This document shows, one piece after another, positions 28,868-39,188 of a stretch of 64,000 nt of DNA. Source of the DNA: Bosea sp. 29B (lineage in GTDB: Bacteria > Pseudomonadota > Alphaproteobacteria > Rhizobiales > Beijerinckiaceae); contig NZ_LR733817.1 in the NCBI RefSeq assembly GCF_902506165.1, forward strand, positions 5,921,583 through 5,985,582, given 5' to 3'. The notes beneath the pieces were generated by a model. It saw only the letters and a list, made by a program, of their open reading frames with translations. It made no database searches and was not told the DNA's origin. The position numbers were made by a program, and so were the translations under genes. Position 1 is the stretch's first letter. Every line of letters starts with the position of its first letter.

Positions 28868-31231
28868 TCACTCGGCAGCCATGCGGCTGAGCGTTTTCTG
28901 CGCGGCGCGCCAGACGGCCTGGGGCGTCGCCGGCATGGCGATGTCCTCATGGCCGAGCGCGTCGGTGATGGCGTTGATGACCGCGGGCGGCGCGGCGATG
29001 GCGCCGGCCTCGCCGCAGCCCTTGATCCCCAGCGGGTTCGACGGGCACGGCGTCACCGTCATGCCGACCTCGAAGGACGGCAGATCGTCGGCGCGCGGCA
29101 TGCAGTAGTCCATGAAGCTCGCGGTCACGAGCTGGCCGTCGGCATTGTAGCGGGCGCCTTCGAGCAGCGCCTGGCCGACGCCCTGGGCAATGCCGCCATG
29201 GACCTGGCCCTCGACGATCATCGGATTGATGACATTGCCGAAATCATCGACCGCGGCCCAGCGCTCGATCCTGGTGATACCGGTGTCCGGATCGATCTCG
29301 AGCTCGCAGATATGGACGCCGGCCGGGAAGGTGAAGTTGGTCGGGTCGTAGAATGCCCCCTCCTTCAGCCCCGGCTCGAGGTCCTGGCCGTTGAACTTGT
29401 GCGCGACATAGGCCTGCAGGGCGCAGGAGCCGAAATCGAGCGTCCGGTCGGTGCCCTTGACGGTGAAGTTGCCATCCTTGAAGTCGATATCGGCCTCGTC
29501 GGCCTCCAGCACATAGGCTGCGACCTTCTTGCCCTTGGCGATCACCTTGTCGATCGCTTTGAAGATCGCCGACATGCCGACGGCGCCCGAGCGCGAGCCA
29601 TAGGTGCCCATGCCCATCTGCACCTTGTCGGTGTCGCCATGGATGATCGAGACGTTCTCCAGCGGCACGCCGAGCCGGTCGGAGACAAGTTGGGCGAAGG
29701 TGGTCTCATGGCCTTGGCCGTGGCTGTGCGAGCCGGTCAGGACCTCGACCGTGCCGATCGGGTTGACCCGGACCTCGGCCGATTCCCACAGGCCGACGCC
29801 GGCACCGAGCGAGCCGACCGCGGCCGAGGGCGCGATGCCGCAGGCCTCGATATAGGCGGAGAAGCCGATGCCGCGCAGCTTGCCGCTGCGGGCGGAATCG
29901 CGGCGGCGCTTGGCGAAGCCCTTGTAGTCGATCGTCTCCAGCGCCTTCTTCAGCGAGGCGCTGTAGTTGCCGGTGTCGTACATCATGATCACCGGCGTCT
30001 GGTGCGGGAACTTCCTGACGAAATTCTGCGTGCGGAACTTGGCCGGATCCTTGCCGAGCTCGCGTGCTGCGACCTCGACCAGCCGCTCGACCACGAAGGT
30101 CGCTTCCGGACGCCCAGCACCGCGATAGGCGTCGACCGGAGCGGTATTGGTGTAGACCGCATCGACCTCGCAATAGATCGCCGGGATGTCGTACTGGCCG
30201 GACAGCAGCGGCGCGTAGAGATAGGTCGGCACCGACGACGAGAAGGTCGAGAGATAGGCGCCGAGATTGGCGGTGGTATGCACCCGCATCGCCAGCATCT
30301 TGCCCTCGCCGTCCATGGCGAGCTCGGCATGGGTGACGTGGTCGCGGCCATGCGCGTCAGAGAGGAAGGCCTCGGTCCGGTCCGAGGTCCATTTCACGGG
30401 ACGGCCGACCTTCTTCGCCGCCCAGACACAGACCGTCTCCTCGGCATAGATGAAGATCTTCGAGCCGAAGCCGCCGCCGACATCGGGGGCGATCACGCGC
30501 AGCTTGTTCTCCGGCGCGATGCCGATGAAGGCCGAGAGCACCAGCCGCGCCACATGCGGGTTCTGGCTGGTGGTGTAGAGCGTGAAGGCGCCCTCGCCCT
30601 GGTCGTAATCGCCGACCGCGGCGCGCGGCTCCATCGGATTCGGCACCAGCCGGTTGTTGACGATGTCGAGCTTGGTGACGTGCTTGGCCGCCTTGAACGC
30701 GGCATCCGTCGCGCTTTTGTCGCCGAGATGCCAGTTGAACACCGTATTGTCCGGCGCCTCGGCATGAACCTGCGTCTTCGATTTCGCAGCGCCCGCCGTA
30801 TCGACCACCGCCGGCAGCACACCGTAGTCGACGACGATCGCCTCGGCCGCGTCGCGCGCCTGCGCCAGCGTCTCGGCGACGACGACCGCAATGTGGTCGC
30901 CGACATAGCGGACCTTGCCTTGCGCCAGCGCCGGGTGCGGGCCTGCCCTCATCGGCGAGCCGTCCTTGTTGTGGATCATCCAGCCGCAGATCAGCCCGCC
31001 GACCTTGTCGGCAGCGAGATCATCGCCGGTGAAGATCCCCAGCACACCGGGCATCGCCGCAGCGGCTTTCGTATCGATCGTCTTCAGCGTGGCGTGGGCA
31101 TGCGGCGAGCGCAGGAAATAGGCATGGGCCTGGCCCGGCCGGTTGATGTCGTCGGTATAGCGGCCCTGGCCGGTGATGAAGCGGTGGTCTTCCTTGCGGC
31201 GGACGGGAGCGCCGATTCCGGTGGCGGACAT
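28868..31231 (-). CDS. Molybdenum hydroxylase large subunit, form II CoxL type
   Basis: The 787-residue catalytic subunit binds the molybdopterin cofactor. Visible landmarks are [15 protein letters not shown] (about 368-374), [23 protein letters not shown] and the C-terminal [12 protein letters not shown] with the catalytic glutamate. True CO dehydrogenase (form I) has AYXCSFR at the second position; AYRGAGR is form II, whose substrates are mostly unknown. The gene therefore should not be named for CO oxidation on sequence alone. The structural genes S, L and M lie within about 3.8 kb. Confidence 0.93.
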   Translation of the reverse strand: MSATGIGAPVRRKEDHRFITGQGRYTDDINRPGQAHAYFLRSPHAHATLKTIDTKAAAAMPGVLGIFTGDDLAADKVGGLICGWMIHNKDGSPMRAGPHPALAQGKVRYVGDHIAVVVAETLAQARDAAEAIVVDYGVLPAVVDTAGAAKSKTQVHAEAPDNTVFNWHLGDKSATDAAFKAAKHVTKLDIVNNRLVPNPMEPRAAVGDYDQGEGAFTLYTTSQNPHVARLVLSAFIGIAPENKLRVIAPDVGGGFGSKIFIYAEETVCVWAAKKVGRPVKWTSDRTEAFLSDAHGRDHVTHAELAMDGEGKMLAMRVHTTANLGAYLSTFSSSVPTYLYAPLLSGQYDIPAIYCEVDAVYTNTAPVDAYRGAGRPEATFVVERLVEVAARELGKDPAKFRTQNFVRKFPHQTPVIMMYDTGNYSASLKKALETIDYKGFAKRRRDSARSGKLRGIGFSAYIEACGIAPSAAVGSLGAGVGLWESAEVRVNPIGTVEVLTGSHSHGQGHETTFAQLVSDRLGVPLENVSIIHGDTDKVQMGMGTYGSRSGAVGMSAIFKAIDKVIAKGKKVAAYVLEADEADIDFKDGNFTVKGTDRTLDFGSCALQAYVAHKFNGQDLEPGLKEGAFYDPTNFTFPAGVHICELEIDPDTGITRIERWAAVDDFGNVINPMIVEGQVHGGIAQGVGQALLEGARYNADGQLVTASFMDYCMPRADDLPSFEVGMTVTPCPSNPLGIKGCGEAGAIAAPPAVINAITDALGHEDIAMPATPQAVWRAAQKTLSRMAAE

Positions 31232-31338
31232 GGATTCCTCCTGGCGTGGCGCCTCTTGGCGGGCGCTATCAGCATGTTTCGGGGATCACATCGGAAGAAG
31301 GCGGCGCCGGCCTTAGCTGGCACAGCCTGGTGAACACG

Positions 31339-31839
<501 letters not shown>

Positions 31840-32166
31840 GGGGCACTCCTCCGAAAGCCTGTTTTCTGTACGGCCGACGACATCTCGAAGGCCGAACGAT
31901 CCATGCGCCGGCCCGTCACGGACCAGCGGAGAATTTCCTTGGAACAACTTCAAAAACCAATGTGGACCCGGGATTTTCCGCGGTCAAGCGGGCAGCCCTT
32001 CCGCAAGCGGCCCGGTTTGGCGATGTTTTTGCATGGTTTTGGCAGTTGACGCTCGCAGGCCATCATCGGGACGTCACAACTGGCGGGCGAGCGCTTCGCA
32101 GAATCTTAACGACATCGGAGCACCATCTCCCGCTGGAATGACGATCTCCGATCGTCGCGCTCACGG
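31840..32166. other. Divergent intergenic region between coxS and the globin-type chemoreceptor
   Basis: These 327 bases separate two divergent starts and must hold both promoters. I see no convincing gene in it. I also found no strong palindrome or clear -35/-10 pair by eye. Confidence 0.5.
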
Positions 32167-33519
32167 ATGGCGCGGTTGGCCACGATCCTCGAACACGTCC
32201 AGCGTCGCCTGATGGCGATCGGCTTCGACGAACGCCAGCGCCGGCGCCTGCGCCGTTATCGCGCCACGGTCGAGCGTGTCATCGTCGAGGTCGTCGAGCA
32301 GGATTTCGCGCGCGCCTTCTCGATCCATCCAATGCTGAAACTGGCGGTAGAGCCGGTCGCGACCGAGCTTTTCGCGGCCGAAGCCAATCATTTCCGCCTA
32401 CTCTTCGACGGCGATTTCGATCAGAATTACTGCGACTCGCTCGAGCAGCTCACGCTTCTGGAGCGGCACGGCCAGGTCGGCGCCCGCGCCCGCGCCTCGA
32501 TCGCCTTCACCTTGTTCCGCATCTTCCTAGAAGAGAGCCGCACGCGGCTCATCTTCTCGCGGCACGACATCCCGCATGATCTCTTCATCATCGAGCGGGT
32601 GCTGACCTATGACGTCAACACCGCCATGTCGCTCGACCGCGAATTCGAGGCGGCGGAGGCTCGCCGCCGCGGCGTCGCGCTCGACGAGGTCGCCGCGACG
32701 CTGACCTCGCGCATCGGCCAGCTCGACGGCGCGATCAGCAAGGCGGTCGATCTCTTCGTCGAAACCGCCGGCGAGACCTCGGCGGCCAGCAGCTTCATCA
32801 AGGATCAGGTCGGCTCGGTCACCCAGAGCTCGCTGCTCGTCCGCGAGAAGGCGATGCAGACCGCGGCCGCGACCGAGGAGATGTCGGCCAACATCGCCGA
32901 GATCGGCCAGCGCGCCCGCCAGAGCCTCGAGATCGCCAACCGCGCCGTCGCCGATGCCGAGGCGATGGACGAGGCGATCGCCCGGCTGCGCCACGTCACC
33001 AGCAGCATCGGCACCGTGGTCGGCATGATCGCCGACATCGCCGCGCAGACCAATCTCCTCGCCCTCAACGCCACCATCGAGGCGGCCCGCGCCGGCGAAT
33101 CCGGCCGCGGCTTCGCCGTGGTCGCAGCCGAAGTGAAGTCGCTGGCGACGCAGACCGCCTCGGCGACACAGGAGATCGCCGCCCAGATCGCCGAGCTGTC
33201 GGCCAGCGCCGAAGCCTGCGGCGTCCGTGCCGCCTCGATCGGCGCGACCATCGGCGAGATCAAGTCGGATTCGGAGGCGATCTCGGACGCGGTCGCCCAG
33301 CAGAGCAGCGTCACCGGCGGCATCGCCCGGCACGCCGCCGAGGTCGCGCACGGTTCGGACGAGGCGATCGATAGCGCCACTCGTGTCAACGACAGCCTCG
33401 GCAAGACCGAGAAGGCGCTGGAGCGCGCCAACTCCGCCGCCGCCGACATCGCCCTCCAGGTCGGCGCGGCCGAAACGACGGTCAGCGAGGCACTGGCGGC
33501 ACTGCGCCGCGCCTCGTGA
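32167..33519 (+). CDS. Globin-coupled-sensor-like chemoreceptor
   Basis: The 450-residue soluble protein has an all-helical N-terminal 165 residues that resemble a globin-coupled sensor ([37 protein letters not shown]). H101 is placed like the heme-binding proximal histidine. The usual IGLPPxWY after it is not kept, so heme binding is uncertain. The signalling half has the tip [20 protein letters not shown]. No membrane segment or NWETF-type tail is present. A role in oxygen or redox taxis is inference. It separates coxG from the structural cox-type genes. Confidence 0.85.
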   Translation: MARLATILEHVQRRLMAIGFDERQRRRLRRYRATVERVIVEVVEQDFARAFSIHPMLKLAVEPVATELFAAEANHFRLLFDGDFDQNYCDSLEQLTLLERHGQVGARARASIAFTLFRIFLEESRTRLIFSRHDIPHDLFIIERVLTYDVNTAMSLDREFEAAEARRRGVALDEVAATLTSRIGQLDGAISKAVDLFVETAGETSAASSFIKDQVGSVTQSSLLVREKAMQTAAATEEMSANIAEIGQRARQSLEIANRAVADAEAMDEAIARLRHVTSSIGTVVGMIADIAAQTNLLALNATIEAARAGESGRGFAVVAAEVKSLATQTASATQEIAAQIAELSASAEACGVRAASIGATIGEIKSDSEAISDAVAQQSSVTGGIARHAAEVAHGSDEAIDSATRVNDSLGKTEKALERANSAAADIALQVGAAETTVSEALAALRRAS

Positions 33520-33522
33520 GCG

Positions 33523-33975
33523 TCAGCCCTCGCTGACCGCCTTGGCGAAATTGGCGAAGAACTCGTCGGCCAGCTTCTTCGAGACCGAATCGATCAGGCG
33601 CGAGCCGAGCTGCATCAGCTTGCCGCCGACCTGAGCATCGACCTCGTAGCGCAGCAGGGTCTGCCCGCCCTCGGCATCTTCGAGCATGACCTTGGCGCCG
33701 CCCTTGGCGAAGCCGGCGATGCCGCCCTCGCCCTCGCCGACGATGCGATAGCCGTTCGGCGGGTCGAGGTCCTGCAATTCGACCTTGCCCTTGAAGGTCG
33801 CCTTCACCGGGCCGAGCTTGATCTTCACCACCGCCGAGAAATGCGTGTCGTCATCCTTGGTGAGCTGCTCGCAGCCAGGGATGCAGGCCTTCAGCACCTC
33901 GGCGTCGTTGAGCTTTTCCCAGACCACCTGCTTGGCTGCGGGCAGCGTCGCCTCGCCGTTCATCGTCATCGCCAT
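33523..33975 (-). CDS. coxG: CoxG family SRPBCC protein
   Basis: The 150-residue protein is a START/SRPBCC-fold CoxG: MNGEATLPAAKQVVWEKL, IPGCEQLTKDD, VKIKLGPVKATFKGKVEL and GKLMQLGSRLIDSVSKKLA. CoxG homologues anchor CO-dehydrogenase-type enzymes or carry quinones; the role here is inferred from context. It is convergent with the globin-type receptor (three bases apart). It lies apart from the S-L-M genes, with its own upstream promoter region. Confidence 0.9.
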   Translation of the reverse strand: MAMTMNGEATLPAAKQVVWEKLNDAEVLKACIPGCEQLTKDDDTHFSAVVKIKLGPVKATFKGKVELQDLDPPNGYRIVGEGEGGIAGFAKGGAKVMLEDAEGGQTLLRYEVDAQVGGKLMQLGSRLIDSVSKKLADEFFANFAKAVSEG

Positions 33976-34143
33976 GGGCTGAGTTCCTCACCGTTTTCCG
34001 AAGCCACTGACATGTTGCAGCCCGGCCCGCCTCGGGTCTATCCAAGTTCCCTTAATCCATGGCCGGAAACGACCGGCGCGCACAAGAGGACGAAGCTGGG
34101 ATGTGGGTTGCAATGACCGCTCCGCACCAAGGCGCGCGCCGAC

Positions 34144-35514
34144 ATGGCTGAGGGTGGCCTCTATGGCGAGCTCTTCGCCGACCACGAGATGGCGGCCGTC
34201 CTCGACGATCGCGCCGCGCTGCAGGGCATGCTCGATTTCGAAGCCGCCCTCGCCCGAGCCGAAGCGGAATCCGGCGTCATCCCTGCTACGGCGGCGGAGG
34301 CGATCGCTCCGCAGTGCAAGGCCGAGCTCTACGACATCGCCGCGATCGGCAAGGCCGCGACGCTCGCCGGCAACCCGGCGATCCCGCTGGTCAAGGCGCT
34401 GACGGCCCGTGTCGCCGCTGCCGATGCCGACGCGGCGAAATGGGTGCATTACGGCGCGACCAGCCAGGACGTGATCGATTCCGGCCAGGCCCAGCAGTAC
34501 CGGGCCGCGCAGGACCTGATCCTCGCCCGCTCCGCCCGCCTCGCCCATGCGCTCGCCGCTCTCGCCCGTGATCATCGCCGCACCCCGATGATCGGCCGCA
34601 CCTTCCTCCAGCATGCGGTCCCGATCTCCTTCGGGCTCAAGGCGGCCAACTGGCTGGACCCGATCGTCTCCTTCCATGACGACTTCATGATCTGGGGGGA
34701 AGCGGCGCATCAGCTCGGCGGCGCCGCTGGCAGCCTCGCCTCGCTTGGCGACAAGGCCGATGCGGTCTCGGAAGCCTTCGCCCGCACCATGCCCTCGATC
34801 GGTGCCGTGCGTGTGCCCTGGCACACGCAGCGCCGGCGCCCGGCCCGGATCGCGACCGAGCTTGGCCTGCTGCTGGGCCATCTCGGCAAGATGGCCGGTG
34901 ACATCGCCCTGATGGCGCAGACCGAGATCGGCGAGCTGGCCGAGCCTGAAGCGCCGGGCAAAGGCGGTTCTTCCGCCATGCCGCACAAGCGCAACCCGGT
35001 GCTGTGCACGCTGATCCTGACCGCGGCCAAGCGGACGCCGGGGCTGGTTGCGACCATGCTCGCGGCGATGCCGCAGGAGCATGAGCGCGCCATGGGCGGC
35101 TGGCACGCCGAATGGCCGACCTTGCGCGAGCTCTTCCTGATCGCCGGCGTTGCGCTCGACCACGCCGTCGCCCTGGTCGAGGGGCTGCAGGTCTTCCCCG
35201 AGCAGATGCAGTACAATCTCGACCTCACCAACGGCCTCGTCATGGCCGAGCGTGTCTCGCTCGCGCTGGCGCAGACGATCGGCCGCGGCGAGGCCCATCA
35301 CCTGCTCGAGGATGCCAGCCGCGACTGCATCGCCAGCGGCCGCCATCTCAAGGAGGTGCTGGCCGAGCATCCGACACTGGCAGGCAGGCTCACCGGCGAG
35401 GAACTCGACGACTTGTTCGACCCGACCACCTATCGCGGCGCGACCGACGCGATCATCGACCGCATCCTCGTCCTCTACGAGGAGGAGCGCGAGTATATGA
35501 GCGGCAATGGCTGA
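34144..35514 (+). CDS. pcaB: 3-carboxy-cis,cis-muconate cycloisomerase
   Basis: The 456-residue fumarase/aspartase superfamily protein has GATSQD (104-109), the catalytic-region histidine H157 in TFLQHA, and the signature GSSAMPHKRNP (275-285). Length and the PcaB-like ends fit the cycloisomerase of the protocatechuate branch rather than adenylosuccinate lyase, which is encoded separately at 48156. No other pca gene is near, so its pathway role is inferred. It is monocistronic. Confidence 0.85.
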   Translation: MAEGGLYGELFADHEMAAVLDDRAALQGMLDFEAALARAEAESGVIPATAAEAIAPQCKAELYDIAAIGKAATLAGNPAIPLVKALTARVAAADADAAKWVHYGATSQDVIDSGQAQQYRAAQDLILARSARLAHALAALARDHRRTPMIGRTFLQHAVPISFGLKAANWLDPIVSFHDDFMIWGEAAHQLGGAAGSLASLGDKADAVSEAFARTMPSIGAVRVPWHTQRRRPARIATELGLLLGHLGKMAGDIALMAQTEIGELAEPEAPGKGGSSAMPHKRNPVLCTLILTAAKRTPGLVATMLAAMPQEHERAMGGWHAEWPTLRELFLIAGVALDHAVALVEGLQVFPEQMQYNLDLTNGLVMAERVSLALAQTIGRGEAHHLLEDASRDCIASGRHLKEVLAEHPTLAGRLTGEELDDLFDPTTYRGATDAIIDRILVLYEEEREYMSGNG

Positions 35515-35562
35515 GTGCCCGGCCGGGCAAAGGTCGCGGCGAGAAGTCTGGAAAAGCCTGCT

Positions 35563-36078
35563 TCAGAAGCCGCCGAAACGGCGATGGCGATAGACCAGCC
35601 CCGGACCGGAACCGCCGCCGCCGAGCGCGACCACCTGGCCGATCAGGATGCGATGGGTGGTGACGCGGTGAACAGCCGCCACACGGCAATCGAAGCTGGC
35701 GAGCGCGCTCGCCAGCACCGGCGCCCCGGTCGAAAGCTCGCCCCATTCGCCGATGGCGAAGCGCTCCTCGCCCATCAGGCCGCGCCGGCCCGAGAACACC
35801 GTGGCGAGCTCGTGATCGGCAGCCGCCAGCGTGTTCACGCAGAAGATGCCGCTCTCCTCGATCGCCGCCAGCGTCCGGCTGGCGGCCTCGATGCAGACGA
35901 GCACGGTCGGAGGCGAAACCGAGACCGAACTGACGGCAGTCGCCGTCAGCCCCGAACGGCCCGCCGGCCCCAGGGTCGTCACGATATGGGTGGCGCTCGC
36001 CACCTGCGCCATCGCCTCGCGAAAGGCCTGCGCATCGGGAAGCGCGGCGCGTAAGGCGGCATCGACCATGCTGTTCAT
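35563..36078 (-). CDS. Flavin reductase-like domain protein
   Basis: The 171-residue protein has the flavin reductase-like fold: FREAMAQVASATHIVTT, GLTATAVSSVSVSPPTVLVC and FCVNTLAAADHELATVFSG. It uses NAD(P)H to reduce FMN or FAD, often for a two-component monooxygenase. No monooxygenase component is adjacent. A GATATATC motif shared with the GntR promoter region lies about 105 bases upstream of the start, suggesting common control. It is convergent with pcaB. Confidence 0.88.
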   Translation of the reverse strand: MNSMVDAALRAALPDAQAFREAMAQVASATHIVTTLGPAGRSGLTATAVSSVSVSPPTVLVCIEAASRTLAAIEESGIFCVNTLAAADHELATVFSGRRGLMGEERFAIGEWGELSTGAPVLASALASFDCRVAAVHRVTTHRILIGQVVALGGGGSGPGLVYRHRRFGGF

Positions 36079-36181
36079 CGCCCAACTCTGCGCGAGGTTA
36101 CTGCCTTTTATCTAAGCGCGCAGGGGTAAAAGGCCAGTTGCATCAATTGTCGACATTCCGGGCGATTCTGCAGCAAGGTTA

Positions 36182-36191
36182 AGATATATCA
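36182..36191. promoter_or_regulatory. Candidate GntR-family operator, site B
   Basis: AGATATATCA lies between the flavin reductase start (36078) and the end of the GntR gene. Its central GATATATC matches the perfect palindrome upstream of the GntR gene itself. The site would be about 105 bases from the flavin reductase start codon. Confidence 0.35.
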
Positions 36192-36207
36192 CAGCGGCGC
36201 GGCCCGC

Positions 36208-36894
36208 TTACTCGCGCCTCAGGGCCGCGAGCAGCCCGGCACGCAGATGTCCCATCAACGCATCGCTCGCCTCGGCGGCCGCCTCCGGCTCGCCCGCGAC
36301 CAGCGCCTGGGCAAGGATCACATGGTGCTGCGCGGCCGGCACCAGATCGATCTGCCGGTCGAAGAAGTACCAGGCCCGGCGGATCAGCGCCTGCAGCGGC
36401 TCGACCGCCCGGCTGGCATAGGGGCTGCGCGCCGCCGCCGCGACCAGCGTATCGAGCTCCTTGTCGAGGCGCATATAGGCGTTGACGTCGTCCGCCTGCG
36501 CCGCCTCGCGCATCGCCCGGGCCTTGGCCAGGATGGCGCTGCGCTCAGCCGGGCCGGCGCGCTTGGCCGCCTCGGCCGCGATCAGGCGCTCCAGTACCTC
36601 GCGGGCGTCGAGTGCCGCCATCACGTCGATCGCGTCGATGGCGGTGACGGCGACGCCCTTGCGCGGCAGGATCTCGACCAGCCCCTGCTGCGCCAGCCGG
36701 ATCAGTGCCTCACGTACCGGCGTGCGGCCGACGCCGACGAGGTCGATCATCTGCGCCTCGGTCAGCACTGCGCCCGGCCGCAGCGACAGGGTCACGATCG
36801 CTTCCTCGAGGCGGCGATAGGCCAGATCCGACAGGCTGGCGGAGGCGCGAGCGCCGACGGAATCCTCACCGGAAACGCGGGCATCCTCGGTCAT
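36208..36894 (-). CDS. GntR/FadR-subfamily transcriptional regulator
   Basis: The 228-residue protein has an N-terminal winged helix (AYRRLEEAIVTLSLRPGAVL, then VGRTPVREALIRLAQQGLVE). A helical FCD ligand domain follows (DVMAALDAREVLERLIAAEA). FCD members bind small carboxylic acids and use short palindromic operators. ATG 36894 is chosen over 36951 because it keeps the palindrome at 36932-36941 in the promoter region. Likely targets are itself, the divergent cupin-DadA pair and the flavin reductase. Confidence 0.9.
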   Translation of the reverse strand: MTEDARVSGEDSVGARASASLSDLAYRRLEEAIVTLSLRPGAVLTEAQMIDLVGVGRTPVREALIRLAQQGLVEILPRKGVAVTAIDAIDVMAALDAREVLERLIAAEAAKRAGPAERSAILAKARAMREAAQADDVNAYMRLDKELDTLVAAAARSPYASRAVEPLQALIRRAWYFFDRQIDLVPAAQHHVILAQALVAGEPEAAAEASDALMGHLRAGLLAALRRE

Positions 36895-36931
36895 GGGCGG
36901 CACCCGTGATGCTTGACGCTTCGGATTGCAT

Positions 36932-36941
36932 TGATATATCA
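36932..36941. promoter_or_regulatory. Candidate GntR-family operator, site A (TGATATATCA)
   Basis: A perfect ten-base palindrome, TGATATATCA, lies between the divergent GntR gene (start 36894) and the cupin gene (start 37013). Its position suits control of both. A near copy sits ahead of the flavin reductase. Confidence 0.45.
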
Positions 36942-37012
36942 GAACTTTCAACAGGACCGCAAGGCGGGCAAGCCGGCCGATCGGCGGTTAATAATCCGCG
37001 CATGGAGGCGAC

Positions 37013-37339
37013 ATGGCGTTCACCTGCACGATCCCCGCCGTCGCCACGCTTCAGCAGGACGACGACACCGTCCGGATCACGCGCTGGGACTTCGAACCGG
37101 GCGCGGTCACCGGCTGGCACAGCCATGGCTGGCCCTATTTCGTGATCATGCTGGTCGCCGGGACCTTGCGCATCCATGACGGCAGCAAGGAGACCGACGT
37201 GCCGCTGGCAGAGGGCCAGGCCTATATGCGCCAGGCTGGCATCCAGCACGATGTGATGAACGGCTCGCCCCACCCGATCGCCTTCGTCGAGATCGAGGTG
37301 AAGCAGCCGGCGGCGCTCAAGCTCCTGCCGACAACATGA
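37013..37339 (+). CDS. Cupin-domain protein
   Basis: This 108-residue single cupin has the metal-binding WHSHGWPYFVIML (H36, H38) and a later histidine in GIQHDVM. Small cupins of this kind act as isomerases, dioxygenases or ligand sensors; the activity is unknown. GGAGG lies four bases before the ATG. It overlaps the next gene by four bases (ATGA), so it is coupled to the DadA-like oxidoreductase. Confidence 0.85.
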   Translation: MAFTCTIPAVATLQQDDDTVRITRWDFEPGAVTGWHSHGWPYFVIMLVAGTLRIHDGSKETDVPLAEGQAYMRQAGIQHDVMNGSPHPIAFVEIEVKQPAALKLLPTT

Positions 37340-38568
37340 AGATCGCGATCATCGGCGCCGGCATCGTCGGCACGGCCACCGCCCATGCCTTGCTCGACGA
37401 GGGCCACGAAGTCCTGATCCTCGACAAGGAAGGTCCGGCCTTCGGTCCCTCGCGCGGCAATGCCGGCATCATCGCGCATACCGACGTGCTGCCGATCGCC
37501 AGCCCGAACATGCTGCGCAAGGTGCCGGGCTTCCTGCTCGATCCGCTCGGGCCGCTGGCGATCCGCCTCGGCTATCTCCCGCACTTGCTGCCCTGGCTGG
37601 CGCGCTTCCTGCTCGCGGCGCGTCCCGCCGCCTATGAGCGCTCGATCGCCGGCATGATCGCCATCCAGCAACTGGCGCTGCCGGCCTGGCTGGCGCGCGC
37701 CGAGAAGGCCGGGATAAGCGGGCATATCCATCGCCGCGGCGCGCTCTACACCTACAGCAATCCGGGCGACACCGCCGGGCTCGAAGCGCTCGCCCGGCGC
37801 CAGCGCGCCGCCGGCATCGCCGTCGACATGCTGAAGTCGGAGGAATTGCGCCAACTCGAGCCGGCGCTCAGGGATCGCTTCGCCGGCGCCGCCTTCCATC
37901 CCGACTGCGCCCATATCAGCGACCCGCTCGCGCTCACCATGGCGCTGTTCGAGACGGCGCTGGCGCGCGGCGCCACCTATGAGAAGGCCGAGGTCACCAA
38001 CATCTCGATGGGCGAGCGCCCTGCTTTGGTCGGCCCCAATGGCTGGCAGCGCGTTGTCGATCGCGTCGTCGTCGCGGCCGGCGCCTGGTCGAAGCCGCTG
38101 GCGGCGGCGATGGGTGATACCATCCCGCTCGACACCGAGCGCGGCTACAATGTCAGCTTCCCGGGCGTGACCGGCCTGACCAGCCGCCCGATCGGCTTCA
38201 AGGATGACGGTTTCGTCATGACCCCGCTGGAAAGCGGCCTGCGCATCGGCGGAGCGGTCGAGTTCGGTGGCCTGCAGGCACCACCGAACCACGCCCGGAC
38301 CAAGGCGCTCTACGACAAGGCGACGAAGCTAGTGGACGGTCTGCCGGCCTTCGAGAGCGGCACGCTCTGGATGGGCTTCCGCCCCTCGCTGCCGGACTCC
38401 CTGCCCGTCATCGGCAAGGCGAGCCGCAACCCCAATGTCGTCTACGCCTTCGGCCACGGCCATTACGGCATGACCCAGTCGACCGCGACGGCCGGTCTCG
38501 TCGCAGCGTTGATCGCCGGCCGGCCGGCCGCGATCGACATGAGCTATTTCAGCCCGCAGCGCTTCTGA
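37336..38568 (+). CDS. DadA-like FAD-dependent amine/amino-acid dehydrogenase
   Basis: The 410-residue flavoprotein starts KIAIIGAGIVGTATAHALL with the dinucleotide motif GAGIVG (7-12). It also has RGNAGIIAHTDVLP near the flavin ring and LPVIGKASRNPNVVYAFGHG at the end. This places it with D-amino-acid dehydrogenase small-subunit-like oxidases. The substrate is unknown; the coupling to the cupin gene is suggestive but not decisive. It is a relative, not a close duplicate, of the gene at 40211. Confidence 0.88.
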   Translation: MKIAIIGAGIVGTATAHALLDEGHEVLILDKEGPAFGPSRGNAGIIAHTDVLPIASPNMLRKVPGFLLDPLGPLAIRLGYLPHLLPWLARFLLAARPAAYERSIAGMIAIQQLALPAWLARAEKAGISGHIHRRGALYTYSNPGDTAGLEALARRQRAAGIAVDMLKSEELRQLEPALRDRFAGAAFHPDCAHISDPLALTMALFETALARGATYEKAEVTNISMGERPALVGPNGWQRVVDRVVVAAGAWSKPLAAAMGDTIPLDTERGYNVSFPGVTGLTSRPIGFKDDGFVMTPLESGLRIGGAVEFGGLQAPPNHARTKALYDKATKLVDGLPAFESGTLWMGFRPSLPDSLPVIGKASRNPNVVYAFGHGHYGMTQSTATAGLVAALIAGRPAAIDMSYFSPQRF

Positions 38569-38586
38569 TCAGACCTCGCCGGCGTT

Positions 38587-38628
38587 AGGCTTTGAATCGG
38601 CGGCTGAAGCCATTGAATCAAAGCCTTA
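38587..38628. terminator. Candidate stem-loop after the DadA-like gene
   Basis: AGGCTTTGA at 38587-38595 and TCAAAGCCT at 38618-38626 are perfect nine-base inverse arms with a 22-base loop, just past the stop at 38568. No T-tract follows, so Rho-independent termination is uncertain. It could instead affect translation of the lipoprotein gene downstream. Confidence 0.4.
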
Positions 38629-38646
38629 GCCGACAAGGGTAACGTC

Positions 38647-39057
38647 ATGATCCGACTCGGCTTTGCGCTTCTTACGGCAACCGCGATCGCCGGCTGCACC
38701 AGCCTCGCGCCGCAGGCCTGCGCGCCCGGCCAGCAGGCGATGCTATCAGCCGAATTGCTCTTCGGCCGCAAGATCGGCGACCGCATCGGCGTCAGCGAAA
38801 CGGACTTCCGCCGCTTCATCGACGAGGAGATGACGCCGCGTTTTCCCGATGGCCTCACCATCCTCGACGCTAGCGGGCAGTATCGCGACCGCGAGCGCGG
38901 AGGGCTGATCCGCGAGCCGAGCAAGCTTGTGCTCATCGTCCTGCCTGACGACGCCGGCAACCGCGACAAGCTCACCGCCATCACCGAGGCCTACAAACAC
39001 CGCTTCGATCAACAATCGGTCGGGCTGATCCTGAAGCCGGCCTGCGCCTCGTTCTAA
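38647..39057 (+). CDS. DUF3574 lipoprotein
   Basis: The 136-residue product has a lipoprotein signal (MIRLGFALLTATAIAGC) with cysteine 17 as the lipid site. The mature part includes LLFGRKIGDRIGVSETDF, RFPDGLTILDASGQY and QQSVGLILKPACASF, which fit DUF3574. Function is unknown. The stop codon lies in a 12-base palindrome TCTAACGTTAGA (39053-39064). Confidence 0.85.
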   Translation: MIRLGFALLTATAIAGCTSLAPQACAPGQQAMLSAELLFGRKIGDRIGVSETDFRRFIDEEMTPRFPDGLTILDASGQYRDRERGGLIREPSKLVLIVLPDDAGNRDKLTAITEAYKHRFDQQSVGLILKPACASF

Positions 39058-39188
39058 CGTTAGATCGCCCCAGCGAGGAAAGTGGAAACCTTGTCGCGAA
39101 AAGACTCCGCGAGGTCAGTGGCCTGGCCACCATTCCTCAACTAGCCTGACGCTGCGGCATAGAAAATGCCGACAAGGGGAAACGCGCA

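Noticed and set aside
28949..31333. A long open frame on the plus strand (about 790 codons) opposite the large hydroxylase subunit
   Set aside because: It is antisense to coxL, which has all expected motifs. High GC removes stop codons from antisense frames, and the translated sequence is low-complexity Arg/Asp/Gly-rich with no recognisable family.
34144..35514. Reading the gene as a second purB
   Set aside because: It shares the superfamily signature, but a clear purB is at 48156 and the length and ends fit PcaB better. Some doubt remains, as reflected in the confidence.
39053..39064. TCTAACGTTAGA palindrome over the DUF3574 stop as a regulator site
   Set aside because: It includes the stop codon and lies after the gene, so a twelve-base palindrome here is more likely chance than an operator.
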